Source: an uncultured Fidelibacterota bacterium | Lineage (GTDB): Bacteria > Fidelibacterota > Marinisomatia > Marinisomatales > TCS55 | Direction: 5' to 3' | Assembly: GCA_913009735.1 (NCBI GenBank) | Contig: CAJVYU010000016.1 | Span: forward strand, 1-40,066 | DNA length: 40,066 nucleotides | Part shown: piece after piece, positions 8,428-17,483 of the stretch | How positions within the stretch are numbered: position 1 is the first letter of the stretch | How the letters are laid out: each line of letters starts with the position of its first letter | Notes under the pieces: model-generated | Databases searched by the model: none | The model's input: only the letters and a program-made list of their open reading frames with translations | What the model was told of the DNA's origin: nothing | Position numbers and translations under genes: made by a program

Positions 8428-11400
8428 TTACAGATTTATTCTTAAACCAAATCGAACCTGTCTTGGGGAACCCCAATTATATGGATGGGAAATTTTTGCA
8501 TCATATAGATCCGCGCCAAGCGTTTCGCTGTATTTATCCAACCATATTGCTTGTCCTTCAGCTGTGTTTAGCCAATTATCATTTCCGGGTTCACCCGTTG
8601 CTGCATAAACATCTCTGACAATCTCACTATTAAGCACGTTCTCAATTTGCAGATACACATTTAATTTCGTACCCATCAAATTAAACCCTTTATCAATTTG
8701 CAAACTCACATTAAACGTAGCCGGCATCACACCTGTGTTCAGACCGGCAATAGGCCTTGAAGGGTCGCTGTCCTGGAAAACTTCTGATCGTACTTGTGAC
8801 GGAGTATAGCGCATGCCCGATCCGAATTCTGCAAGAATATTAACTCCAAAATTCGATAATATACCTCGGTTGCCCGTGCGATAATCAAGTATAATATTCC
8901 CGGTGTGGCGCTGATCAAATTCCAGCGGTGATACAAACGTCGTGGAGTTTCCACCTTGCCACGCAATTGTATATTGCCTTGTTGAATTTGAACCCGTCCC
9001 GCCGGCATAGGATAATGTATAGTTTGCATTAATCTGTACATTGTTGACTCGACGCATACCAAAAGCGAACGATAACCCTTTCACAGTACCGTAATCACCA
9101 TTCACGTAATAAGCATAGTTAAGCGGATAAGCCGCACCGGTTATGTCGGTAACATTGCGAATGGTTACATAACCGGTCATTTGTTTATAAAAAACGGTAG
9201 CGTCAATACTGATATCATTGGTAATCAACTGTTTAAAGCCAAGTTCATATTGTGTTGTCACAACCGGCTGTAGATCCGGATTTCCGCTTGTGGTATAATT
9301 CCCTTGCTGCATGTTTGCCAAGAATCTTGTGTAGCTAATAAACATGCGGTTTAATTCAGGTTGTTGAATGAATTTTCCATACTGAGCATGAAATACCGTT
9401 CTATCCGTTACCGGGAACGCCATGCCGATTCTCGGGCTCAAAAGGTTTCTTACTTCGGATTTAATTTGAAGTGGCTTACCTGTGGCGTCGTAATCTGTTG
9501 GGGTAAGACTACGATATTTATCTTCAGGATCTGCAATACCGTTTTCATTGGTGTCATCAAGATAAACCGTTTCGGCCAATTGACCGGTTTTAGAATCGAT
9601 TATTATATTCAGCGGGCCGCCGGTTTCCGGATTGAACCGCATATTGTCCGGATCAATCCTGTCATACCTTAATCCCAGGTTCAAAATTAAATCCTTCAAT
9701 TCCAGCTTATCTTGAATAAACACTGCAGAAATTTTTGGCTTTCTTGCTCCATCTGTCCCACTGTTTAACTTTTTCTGTCCCGTCAGATCAAAACCAATAT
9801 TTTCTGCATAGGCGTTCATATATGCATCAAAAATAGTTTTATCATAATAGGTGTCATATTCTTCACCGCTGATTTCATCGTTTTCATCCGTATCATAAGA
9901 AGTGCCAATCAGAGAATCTTTTTGGGCAGATGAATAGGGTGAAGTCTGCTGCAGCGTTGAAGCCAACCTGATGGGAGCAGCGATGCGATAATAGCGAATG
10001 GTATAATCCCGGATGTCCAGACCGGCTTTTAATTCATGATGCCCCATCTGCTTTGTAATAGATCCGGTAATTCCTAAATAGCTCATATCTTGTTTTGTAT
10101 AATCATCCCACACGCGACCCGCAAAATCAAACTGTGCTACCGAATCAACCAATGCCGGTCTAACTCCGGCAGTTTGAAGTAAAGGTGTTACCCAGGATTC
10201 TGCAGCATAATCATATCGTTTCCCATATTGCAGAAACGGGTATGCTTCACTGGTGGAACCATCATCAAAAAGAAAACTCCCCTTCCCTTCGCCAAACATG
10301 GGGTCATATTCTTCATACTGATCACGAAACTGACTAACCTGAAAAGAAAGATATGTATTCTCCATCAACGCTCCGGTCAATCTGGCATATAGGGTTGACG
10401 TGGAAGATTCATTCTTTGGAAAACGGAGCTTTAATATGCCATTATCATTATAATAGTTAAACAAACTGGAACCATGAATATATGAACTGCGTTCTTCATT
10501 GAAAGAAGATCCTCCGGCTTTCAATTTGAACGGTAAGCCAATAAAGTCTTTCATGTTCACAACAATATTTCCATTCCACATGGAGCGCGTGGAGCCGTTG
10601 TTGGGCAAGGGTCCTTTCTTATATTCAATATCATCGCCTGAAATATGAAATGCGTCATATTTACCATTTCCATTTGCATCAACATATTCTTCGGCAGTTT
10701 CTAATGCGGGACCAATTAATGGGTTTGAATAACCAACGCCATTTATTTCCCAATAATTCTGTTTATCCCAAACGCCGTTGCCATTTGCATCCACAAACTC
10801 TTCACCGTTGGCCGGTAAGCCCGTCTCCAGGTTCAGAGCGCCCGTATAGACGGGGTGAGACCCCCAAGTGCTCTTCGCATCGTCTAAATTACGGAACTCT
10901 CCTGAAAAGGAATAACGAATAGCATTTATGCCTGGGAGCGGCCCGGAAATGGCGCCGGAAATCAAATTATAACCATAGGAAAAAGCTGATGGGTTCCCTG
11001 ACGTCGGGAAAACTCCATCTGTTAAACTTTCAAAAGAAGCTTGTAGTTTTTCACGCCCTTCCTTTGTTGTGGCGCTGATAATACCGGAGTTTGCCGAACC
11101 GTATTCAGCATTAAAACCACCTGCTTGAAACGATATTTCTTCTAACGCTGTGTTAGGAACTTCCATTGTTCCCCTTGCGGGCGCTGCGGCTATCCCTTCT
11201 CCAGCGGTGCCGGCGCCGCCGAGACTTGAATATGGATTGTTTACATAAACACCATCAATATAATATCCAACTTCATCTGCTCGTCCGCCACGAACGTGTA
11301 GATCGCTACCTGCGCTGACAACACCGGTTTGTAGCGCAACAATTGAACTATATCCCCGTACGGGCATATTTTGAATATCTTCAGCTCGTATAACACGCAC

Positions 11401-11796
11401 TTCGTTTGTTGCGTTTATCTCGATGAGAGGTTTTTCTGCTATTACGATAACTTCTTGACCCTCAATCGCTTCCGGGGTTAATTCAATACTGTACAAATTA
11501 GTTGTTAAATCCTTGGTTGCGCGAACGTTTTTAATAGTTACATCGGCATATCCGATATAAGTAAATTTAATATTATACAGGGCAGGTGGAACAAACAGGA
11601 TAACAAATTCACCGTCCGTATTTGTTGCGGCACCCATGGATGTACCTTCCAGCAATACATTTACTCCAGGTAGTACGTTACCGTTTTCTTTATCTACAAC
11701 GGTGCCGGTGATTTTTCCGGTCTCACCTGCAAAAATTGTCATTGGCAGTGCAATGAAAAAAACGATTGCTAACAGTTTTATGGAATGTTTTAACAT
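8428..11796 (-). CDS. TonB-dependent receptor with N-terminal carboxypeptidase-regulatory-like domain
   Basis: 1122 residues from the ATG at 11794-11796 (GGAG 7 bases upstream). In-frame ATGs further upstream (11802, 11835) lack a site and would bury the signal peptide MLKHSIKLLAIVFFIALPMT. Residues about 25-110 are the CarboxypepD_reg-like beta-sandwich (GKITGTVVDKENGNVLPGV ... TNTDGEF). The plug follows (EDIQNMPVRGYSSIVALQTG, DLHVRGGRADEVGYYIDGVY), then a 22-strand barrel ending QVRFGLRINL. It would move a large ligand through the outer membrane using TonB energy, or act with the secreted proteins encoded next to it. Extracellular parts hold several EF-hand-like acidic loops (VDANGNGVWD, VDANGNGKYDAF, DTDENDEISGEEYD), which is unusual. 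First gene of the operon. Confidence 0.92.
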   Translation of the reverse strand: MLKHSIKLLAIVFFIALPMTIFAGETGKITGTVVDKENGNVLPGVNVLLEGTSMGAATNTDGEFVILFVPPALYNIKFTYIGYADVTIKNVRATKDLTTNLYSIELTPEAIEGQEVIVIAEKPLIEINATNEVRVIRAEDIQNMPVRGYSSIVALQTGVVSAGSDLHVRGGRADEVGYYIDGVYVNNPYSSLGGAGTAGEGIAAAPARGTMEVPNTALEEISFQAGGFNAEYGSANSGIISATTKEGREKLQASFESLTDGVFPTSGNPSAFSYGYNLISGAISGPLPGINAIRYSFSGEFRNLDDAKSTWGSHPVYTGALNLETGLPANGEEFVDANGNGVWDKQNYWEINGVGYSNPLIGPALETAEEYVDANGNGKYDAFHISGDDIEYKKGPLPNNGSTRSMWNGNIVVNMKDFIGLPFKLKAGGSSFNEERSSYIHGSSLFNYYNDNGILKLRFPKNESSTSTLYARLTGALMENTYLSFQVSQFRDQYEEYDPMFGEGKGSFLFDDGSTSEAYPFLQYGKRYDYAAESWVTPLLQTAGVRPALVDSVAQFDFAGRVWDDYTKQDMSYLGITGSITKQMGHHELKAGLDIRDYTIRYYRIAAPIRLASTLQQTSPYSSAQKDSLIGTSYDTDENDEISGEEYDTYYDKTIFDAYMNAYAENIGFDLTGQKKLNSGTDGARKPKISAVFIQDKLELKDLILNLGLRYDRIDPDNMRFNPETGGPLNIIIDSKTGQLAETVYLDDTNENGIADPEDKYRSLTPTDYDATGKPLQIKSEVRNLLSPRIGMAFPVTDRTVFHAQYGKFIQQPELNRMFISYTRFLANMQQGNYTTSGNPDLQPVVTTQYELGFKQLITNDISIDATVFYKQMTGYVTIRNVTDITGAAYPLNYAYYVNGDYGTVKGLSFAFGMRRVNNVQINANYTLSYAGGTGSNSTRQYTIAWQGGNSTTFVSPLEFDQRHTGNIILDYRTGNRGILSNFGVNILAEFGSGMRYTPSQVRSEVFQDSDPSRPIAGLNTGVMPATFNVSLQIDKGFNLMGTKLNVYLQIENVLNSEIVRDVYAATGEPGNDNWLNTAEGQAIWLDKYSETLGADLYDAKISHPYNWGSPRQVRFGLRINL

Positions 11797-11874
11797 AGCC
11801 ATTCTCCGTTTATTTGATTGAATTATTGTGTTCATTGACAAAAAAGAACTCCGCACATGTTCAAGGTGAGCCGG

Positions 11875-11903
11875 ATATTAAGCGCTTGTAATACGACAGT
11901 CAA
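11875..11903 (-). promoter_or_regulatory. Sigma70-like promoter of the TonB receptor / PorV / T9SS cargo operon
   Basis: On the minus strand TTGACT (11898-11903) and TAATAT (11875-11880) are separated by exactly 17 bases. This leaves about 70 bases of leader before the ATG at 11796. It is the best promoter match in the window, but activity is inferred from sequence alone. Confidence 0.75.
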
Positions 11904-12252
11904 TAAATAATTAAAAATTATAAAAACTTATATAATGCAATTTTATGGATAATATTATGTCAATTATCCCGTAAAAATCTAATATTAATTAGTGTATGAG
12001 TTCGTTAGTCTCCGACTGATTCTCGTCGACAAAACCTGCTTCGCTTATTCAATAAACTCCCTACGCAGATAAATGATAGCCAACATATTATAGCTGGGAT
12101 AAAACAACAATCTATTAAAAAAACAGCTGATGCATATTTATGAACATTATTCATATTCCCTTCATTAATAATACTATATTCCTATGTTTATGGAAAACAA
12201 ATATGCGATCTCACTTGTCGCACCGGCAGAACCGTTCATTTAGTTTACATAT
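11904..12252. other. Intergenic region between two minus-strand operons
   Basis: About 350 bases, AT-rich, lying upstream of the promoter of the large envelope operon and downstream of the beta-helix lipoprotein. I see no open frame of coding character, no tRNA and no strong terminator in it. Confidence 0.6.
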
Positions 12253-13704
12253 TTACCAATCGTCGCCATAAGGTCCACCATATATCCCCATATCATTTCT
12301 GGAACCATCGGTATCATTATAGGCGCCATCCGGGTTGCCTGCATTAATACAGGGAGAGTCAGACAGTAGATGATAGTCTCCCTCGTTACTATTCACAAAC
12401 AGAGGATTTAATTTCAAATTTCCAAGACCGAATACGCTATTAAATTCGTCCGAAGTTGTGTACTCAGCATATTTTGAATATAACTTGTAATCCTTATCAC
12501 CGTCATTATTCCAAACAATTGTGTTAATAATTGAAATTTCCCCCAAATTGATAATGGCGCCACTATAATTTGTACTATATGTCCAATTCTTGTAAAAAAC
12601 ACAATTTATTATATTCGCATTACCGGACTCTCCAATGATTAATCCTCCTCCCCGACCGCTTTTGTTTTTCTCAAACAAACAATTATAGATTTCCGCCACA
12701 GCGTTAATCATTATTGCTCCTCCTGTCCCATTTGTGTAGCTTCGTTTAAACTTAGTATTACGAATTATTAACTGACCATTTTGTTGATACAGACCGGGTC
12801 CACTGTCCCACGTAATCGTATTATTGTTATCAATTGTGCAATTTATTACTGAATTATTTCCATCTGTTAAAATACCTCCGCCTGATTGTTGGGAATGGTT
12901 ATGCGCAATACGGCATCTTATTAATATTGCCTCATCTTTCAAATACACTCCACCTCCCATACCGTAGGGATATTTTTGCATATAGGGATTTTCATGATTG
13001 ACAGCCCTGTTGTTTCTAATAATACAATTTCTGATAATTGCTGTACCGCCGGCAGATACCCCGCCGCCCGCTAAAGCAACGCCTTCTGTGACCGTAAAGC
13101 CATCCAGTTCTCCATTATTGATCGTCACCACAGAACCTCTCCCCGGCGCGGCGCCTAACAAGGTAATTTCCGGAATCATGACCGCCCGAATAATTGCGTT
13201 TTTATCCAAAAACTCAAAATGTCCCAGATAAAGCCCGGGAAAAACATTGATGGTATCTCCATCATCTATAAAATGCGAATCAAAGGCTTTTTGCAGATTT
13301 TCATATTGCTCCGGGACTTTCAGGGAAGATACATCTGGAACCTTTAGCGGTGATGACAATGCATGGATGAATTGGTCATCTTGATCTACCATACGAATTC
13401 GATATTGAAAGGTGATGTCATCATCGATTGTATCTATATATGTCATCTGCAGGGAGTCTAAAATATGGGCTCTCACTTCCCACGCAACACTATCACCGTA
13501 TGCTGCAGAGCGCTCCACTAAAAATTCCTTAAACTTTTTTATAGTAATATTTGACCACTCGAGAGTAATGGGCGTCGGATGGTATATTTTTTCGCCATTG
13601 TAATTATGAGTAACACTAAAAATATCATCTTCAGTTGGCTGGGTAGAAAAGGGGGATTCACATGCAAGAAAAAACGAAATGAATATCAGGGTTAGGCGTT
13701 TCAT
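12253..13704 (-). CDS. Lipoprotein with right-handed parallel beta-helix
   Basis: 483 residues. MKRLTLIFISFFLACES carries a lipobox (FLAC, Cys15), so the protein should be lipid-anchored. Residues about 35-125 resemble a fibronectin-like sandwich. Residues 130-450 are a pectate-lyase-like beta-helix with repeated rungs: GGGVSAGGTAIIRNCIIRNN, GGGVYLKDEAILIRCRIAHN, GGGILTDGNNSVINCTIDNN, GGAIMINAVAEIYNCLFEKN, GGGLIIGESGNANIINCVFY. The C-terminus SPCINAGNPDGAYNDTDG with DMGIYGGP is a closing motif common in such surface proteins. No catalytic residues are identifiable, so glycan binding or cleavage is only possible. It starts 2 bases after the stop of the TonB receptor and has no clear Shine-Dalgarno, so translational coupling is likely. 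Confidence 0.85.
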   Translation of the reverse strand: MKRLTLIFISFFLACESPFSTQPTEDDIFSVTHNYNGEKIYHPTPITLEWSNITIKKFKEFLVERSAAYGDSVAWEVRAHILDSLQMTYIDTIDDDITFQYRIRMVDQDDQFIHALSSPLKVPDVSSLKVPEQYENLQKAFDSHFIDDGDTINVFPGLYLGHFEFLDKNAIIRAVMIPEITLLGAAPGRGSVVTINNGELDGFTVTEGVALAGGGVSAGGTAIIRNCIIRNNRAVNHENPYMQKYPYGMGGGVYLKDEAILIRCRIAHNHSQQSGGGILTDGNNSVINCTIDNNNTITWDSGPGLYQQNGQLIIRNTKFKRSYTNGTGGAIMINAVAEIYNCLFEKNKSGRGGGLIIGESGNANIINCVFYKNWTYSTNYSGAIINLGEISIINTIVWNNDGDKDYKLYSKYAEYTTSDEFNSVFGLGNLKLNPLFVNSNEGDYHLLSDSPCINAGNPDGAYNDTDGSRNDMGIYGGPYGDDW

Positions 13705-13706
13705 CT

Positions 13707-15905
13707 TTAGATGTTTATTTTGAATGTGATAATTTCCCGGTAACGCTCAAAATAATTAAATCCCTGGCGAATGCTTTCTTCCAAGGTTAAATCCAATTCG
13801 TCTTTGGACATAATATTTCTAACAGTATAAGATAAACTGCAATTCAATTTCCAGAATTTCTTTTGCAGTGTAATATTTACATTTGAATTTTCCCTGGGTT
13901 TACGAACTCCCTCTCCAAAACCTGCTATATAATAAAATTGTTCTCCTTCATTCACGTGATCATAACTCATCGTCAGCCACCCGAAGTTCAACTCTGCCGT
14001 TGAAACGAAACGATATTTAGGTTTATTCGGGAATACCCGTATATTACTGATCCCCAACCAGGTTCCACTGCTGCTGACGGAAAATTTTCCATCGAACATT
14101 TGCATCTTCAATGCAGCTTCAAACCCGCGTATATCTGCTGTAAGGTCATTAAACGGAACTGAGGGTCCCACCTCAACCGGACGATATGCAATTTTATTTG
14201 TGTAGTCATGAATAAACATACCCAGAACAAGATTGATTTCTGAAATAGGCAGATCTGTCCGAATATCCATAAATGTCATATCCATATTGATTTCTGTTGC
14301 AGATAAATGTTCTCGAGTTAGCACCGTATCCATAGAGCTGTCAAGGACAGCATGTACAAAACGAAATTGGTCACTTAACGTTGGTAAGCGTGAATTATTT
14401 CCTGAATTTACAAACAATGAATAGCGAAGTTTTTTGGTTTGTCCGTCCACATGCACGCCGAGTCTTTTGCTGGAAACGGTGGTTGAAAATTCGTTATAAT
14501 CTAAAATTAAATCAGTATTTGGAATCCCATTCGTATAGTAACGGGTTGTCTCATCAAAGACTGTTTTTATACTGTTTAGTCTGTAGTTGAACTCCCAGTT
14601 AATATGATCAATTATAGGACTATCGCTTTCGATAATCCATCGAGAAACCCATGCCACTGCTTTTGTATTTCTTGACATTTCAGCAATTTGATCTTCTGTT
14701 TGAAAGCCATCAATGTCAAAATAAGAGCGATCCCCATTGAAAAATTGATTTTCGGATTCAACCTGTAGTGTATTTTGAATATCTATAATTGTAAATCCTT
14801 TTGATGCCTGGAATGTCAGGGATCCGTCTTCAAGCACTTCATTGATACTTGTAAAATAATCTTGATTCAGTTCCCAGGCTCTTTGTCCGGCCATAAAGGT
14901 CCAATTTTTCGTTTTCCAAATTGGCCCGGTGTATCTACCGCTTATTACCTCCAGTCCATCGTCTGATGTTACGCTTCCTGATTCAAATTCAAGCGTTTTA
15001 TCCAACTGATACCAGCTGATATCAGCCCTGCCGGAAAAGACATCTAAACCGCCAAATGCATTATTAAAAATAGACGTTGTAATGGTTCTTCCGCCATAAG
15101 CTCTCTTCTTCCCGGTAAATCGGCCGCCGATACCAGCCGGTCCATATACGCCGGTGGCTCCGTAGGACAGGTCTAAATCATCGCTGTAAGTCTGACCAAT
15201 TCCTTCAGTAATATAACCGGAATTATTTCTGGCTTTTTTGCTCTCAATATTCACAACGCCACCAATGGCGTCGCTGCCGAACAATGCTGATCCACCTCCC
15301 TTAATCACTTGAATTTGATCAATTGAATTCAAATCAATAAAGGACAAATCAGCCACCCCGGTATTGGAATCATTAATTCGCACCCCGTCTAAAAATACAG
15401 CGACGTCTGTCGCATTGCTACCGCGGATATTAACTGTCTCCTTACCGCTGTTAGCATAATTTAACTGCAGACTGGAAACCCGCCTCAAGGCGCTGCCAAT
15501 ATCCCTGGCTCCTTGCATTTCGATCATGTCTATATCAATACGATTCACAGCGGACGCAACATCAATTTCAACTTTTCTCCGTGTACCCATAACTTCGATC
15601 TTCTGACCGGCAATGACAGTCGTGGTTAGTTTAATGAGTAAAAAGCTATCGTTCTCTACGGTTATTATTAGAGGTTCATAACTGATATGGGATATCTTTA
15701 TCGAAAATGGAAAACTGTATTTTGTTGAAAGGGTAAAATGACCTTTCGTATCCGACGCGGTACCCTCGTCCGCATTATCAACGCTGATGTTAACACCGTC
15801 AACAGGTGAGCCGTCATGAGCGTCAACTGTTTTACCGGAAATTTCATTTACCTGTGCAAGTGTCCATGATAATGAAATCAAAAAATAGGATATGAATCTG
15901 AACAT
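13707..15905 (-). CDS. BtuB-like TonB-dependent receptor with CarboxypepD_reg-like domain
   Basis: 732 residues. Signal peptide MFRFISYFLISLSWTLAQ; residues 20-100 are the regulatory-like beta domain (ISGKTVDAHDGSPVDGV, ASDTKGHFTL). The plug comprises MGTRRKVEIDVASAVNRI, ALRRVSSLQLNYANSGKETV, NIRGSNATDVAVFLDGVRIN and IDQIQVIKGGGSALFGSDAI with GGVVNI, all standard TonB-receptor motifs. The remainder is barrel strands ending YREIITFKINI. Size and plug resemble cobalamin or siderophore receptors, but I see no cobalamin riboswitch upstream and would not name a substrate. The ATG lacks a Shine-Dalgarno. Coupled to the beta-helix lipoprotein downstream, a pairing that recalls receptor plus surface lipoprotein systems. 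Confidence 0.9.
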   Translation of the reverse strand: MFRFISYFLISLSWTLAQVNEISGKTVDAHDGSPVDGVNISVDNADEGTASDTKGHFTLSTKYSFPFSIKISHISYEPLIITVENDSFLLIKLTTTVIAGQKIEVMGTRRKVEIDVASAVNRIDIDMIEMQGARDIGSALRRVSSLQLNYANSGKETVNIRGSNATDVAVFLDGVRINDSNTGVADLSFIDLNSIDQIQVIKGGGSALFGSDAIGGVVNIESKKARNNSGYITEGIGQTYSDDLDLSYGATGVYGPAGIGGRFTGKKRAYGGRTITTSIFNNAFGGLDVFSGRADISWYQLDKTLEFESGSVTSDDGLEVISGRYTGPIWKTKNWTFMAGQRAWELNQDYFTSINEVLEDGSLTFQASKGFTIIDIQNTLQVESENQFFNGDRSYFDIDGFQTEDQIAEMSRNTKAVAWVSRWIIESDSPIIDHINWEFNYRLNSIKTVFDETTRYYTNGIPNTDLILDYNEFSTTVSSKRLGVHVDGQTKKLRYSLFVNSGNNSRLPTLSDQFRFVHAVLDSSMDTVLTREHLSATEINMDMTFMDIRTDLPISEINLVLGMFIHDYTNKIAYRPVEVGPSVPFNDLTADIRGFEAALKMQMFDGKFSVSSSGTWLGISNIRVFPNKPKYRFVSTAELNFGWLTMSYDHVNEGEQFYYIAGFGEGVRKPRENSNVNITLQKKFWKLNCSLSYTVRNIMSKDELDLTLEESIRQGFNYFERYREIITFKINI

Positions 15906-15989
15906 TAAAATACCATTGAACTAATTGGAGCGGAAATTAATGTATTTTGAAAGAGAGTCTATCTATTTTACTGTTTCCGCTTTTCCACC

Positions 15990-16073
15990 CAACCCAAGAC
16001 CGCTATACACTGCAAAACAGAGCAAATCACAATCCAACATAGCGGCCAGGGTAGTCAACTGGATTCAACCTGG
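15990..16073 (-). other. Structured element of unknown type upstream of the BtuB-like receptor
   Basis: The 145 bases before the receptor gene hold two nested or adjacent stems. CCGCTAT (16000-16006) pairs with ATAGCGG (16039-16045), and CCAGG (16046-16050) pairs with CCTGG (16069-16073). The arrangement could be a leader RNA or a decayed repeat. The conserved boxes of the cobalamin riboswitch were looked for and are absent. Confidence 0.35.
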
Positions 16074-16105
16074 TATTGGTAATTAAATTTTAATTTTTTC
16101 TACTT

Positions 16106-17209
16106 TTAGTTTATTTTTATCCCCATTTTTTCCATATCATCCATCAATCGTATGGGTTCTACAATCTGCCCCATCCAATGCAATCCCGGCTTTTGAATGG
16201 ATCCGTCCAAATATTGTAACAAGCACGCCGCAACAGGAATAGATGTAAACCAATAGCCATCTTCATGAGATAGAGTTGTTTCCAGTTGGCTTTCCTTTCC
16301 GTCTATCGTACCACTTGCTTTCAATTTCAAGATGGTATAAAACGGTGGTTTTGATGTTTTTTTCCACGCCCATGCAAATACATTGCCCATGGGCTTTGCC
16401 ATGACGTTGGGAAATAGTTTAACCAGTATCATGGAGAAGGGCATGATAATCCAATCCATAATCCAGCCAAATCCCGTGATGTAAAAACCGGTTTCTTTTA
16501 GCGTTGGAATCAATTCCGGCAGATTACGTATTTCTTCAAAAAACATAGGGACACACCATTTTTTTCCTGCCGGTATACCAAAATCAATTTTTTTAAAATC
16601 CCGAGTTGTCCACATATTTGCTTTTTTCCACTGACCATCTTGGAAAAATGAAGTATCATAATCCTGCAATTCCCGCATGAATTCCTGTTTAGAGGCATTC
16701 GTGAGTTCAACGCTACTCATATCCATATTAATGGCGCTGTAGGTTATCGCCGATTCCAATTCATCCAATTGCCTGTTTGCATACCGAACCAGTGCAGCCG
16801 GCAATCCAGGATGGAATCCCGCTTCGCTGATAAAGCATTGACCGGAAGCTTCAATTTCACCCGCCATAGACTTCAATATTTTCACTTTTGAGTTTGAATA
16901 CTGAACATCCAGATAATCACATTTTGCTTCAATACAAGCTCTTGCGATTGTTTCAGTAAATTGGGCTGTGGATGCCGCAGACACCACGATATCTACGCCA
17001 GTGAAAGACGGAGTCAATACAGACGCATCCGATGCATCAACAGATTTCCAACTTACCCGATCCGGATAATTCAATTTTTCGGCTGTTCGACCTAATTTTT
17101 TTTCATCCCGAGCCGCTAATATTATGTGAACATCCGTGCGCTCAAGGAGTAATCGCGCAATCTTTTCACCCGTGTTTCCGCTGCCGCCTAATATAAAAAT
17201 TGTCTTCAT
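16106..17209 (-). CDS. Saccharopine dehydrogenase-like NADP-binding protein
   Basis: 367 residues from the ATG at 17207-17209, which has GAGAG 6 bases upstream; an ATG 18 bases earlier is possible. The N-terminus MKTIFILGGSGNTGEKIARL is a Rossmann nucleotide-binding loop (GGSGNTG at residues 8-14). It is followed by ILAARDEKKL, VDIVVSAASTAQFTETIARA and CDYLDVQYSNSKVKIL, the usual pattern of the Sacchrp_dh_NADP family. FISEAGFHPGLPAALVRYA is the family's second conserved block. Members outside lysine metabolism are poorly known oxidoreductases, several acting on lipids. A hydrophobic stretch near residues 245-275 could touch a membrane. It lies 10 bases behind the stop of a broken methyltransferase, suggesting a former operon. 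Confidence 0.85.
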   Translation of the reverse strand: MKTIFILGGSGNTGEKIARLLLERTDVHIILAARDEKKLGRTAEKLNYPDRVSWKSVDASDASVLTPSFTGVDIVVSAASTAQFTETIARACIEAKCDYLDVQYSNSKVKILKSMAGEIEASGQCFISEAGFHPGLPAALVRYANRQLDELESAITYSAINMDMSSVELTNASKQEFMRELQDYDTSFFQDGQWKKANMWTTRDFKKIDFGIPAGKKWCVPMFFEEIRNLPELIPTLKETGFYITGFGWIMDWIIMPFSMILVKLFPNVMAKPMGNVFAWAWKKTSKPPFYTILKLKASGTIDGKESQLETTLSHEDGYWFTSIPVAACLLQYLDGSIQKPGLHWMGQIVEPIRLMDDMEKMGIKIN

Positions 17210-17236
17210 TTTTTTCTCTCTGTCCATAAGATTATT

Positions 17237-17467
17237 TTAATACAAAAACGGAGTAAATTTCTTTATTTTTGATGCATAGACCCAAAAATCATTCTCATAT
17301 TTTTCAGATAAATATTTTTTCTTTATGGGAATGTGCATAAAAATAAAACTAATAGTCATAATAACGGTTAAAATTAATGTCCACAGATTACCTGTGATAA
17401 AAGCATAACCGGTAAACAGAACCGTATCTCCAAAACAATTTATATGTCTTGAGGAGGCAAAATAATA
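17237..17467 (-). pseudogene. C-terminal relic of a membrane methyltransferase (isoprenylcysteine methyltransferase / DUF1295-like)
   Basis: The minus strand is open from a TAA at 17468-17470 to a TAA at 17237-17239 and reads YYFASSRHINCFGDTVLFTG, two hydrophobic helices, then KKKYLSEKYENDFWVYASKI and KKFTPFLY. SRHxNxFGD matches the SRHPNYFGE cofactor motif of the isoprenylcysteine carboxyl methyltransferase / steroid-reductase-like superfamily, and the helices and Kx(Y)xxY-rich tail match the family's C-terminus. The N-terminal two thirds are missing: the upstream barrel gene ends only 14 bases away. No start codon with a ribosome-binding site is present. I read it as a deletion remnant, not an expressed gene. 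Confidence 0.75.
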
Positions 17468-17483
17468 TTACCTTTTTAACAAA

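Noticed and set aside
15906-16105. Possible cobalamin riboswitch before the BtuB-like receptor
   Set aside because: The conserved B12-box and the GCCACTG-type segment are absent on the minus strand; only generic stems are seen.
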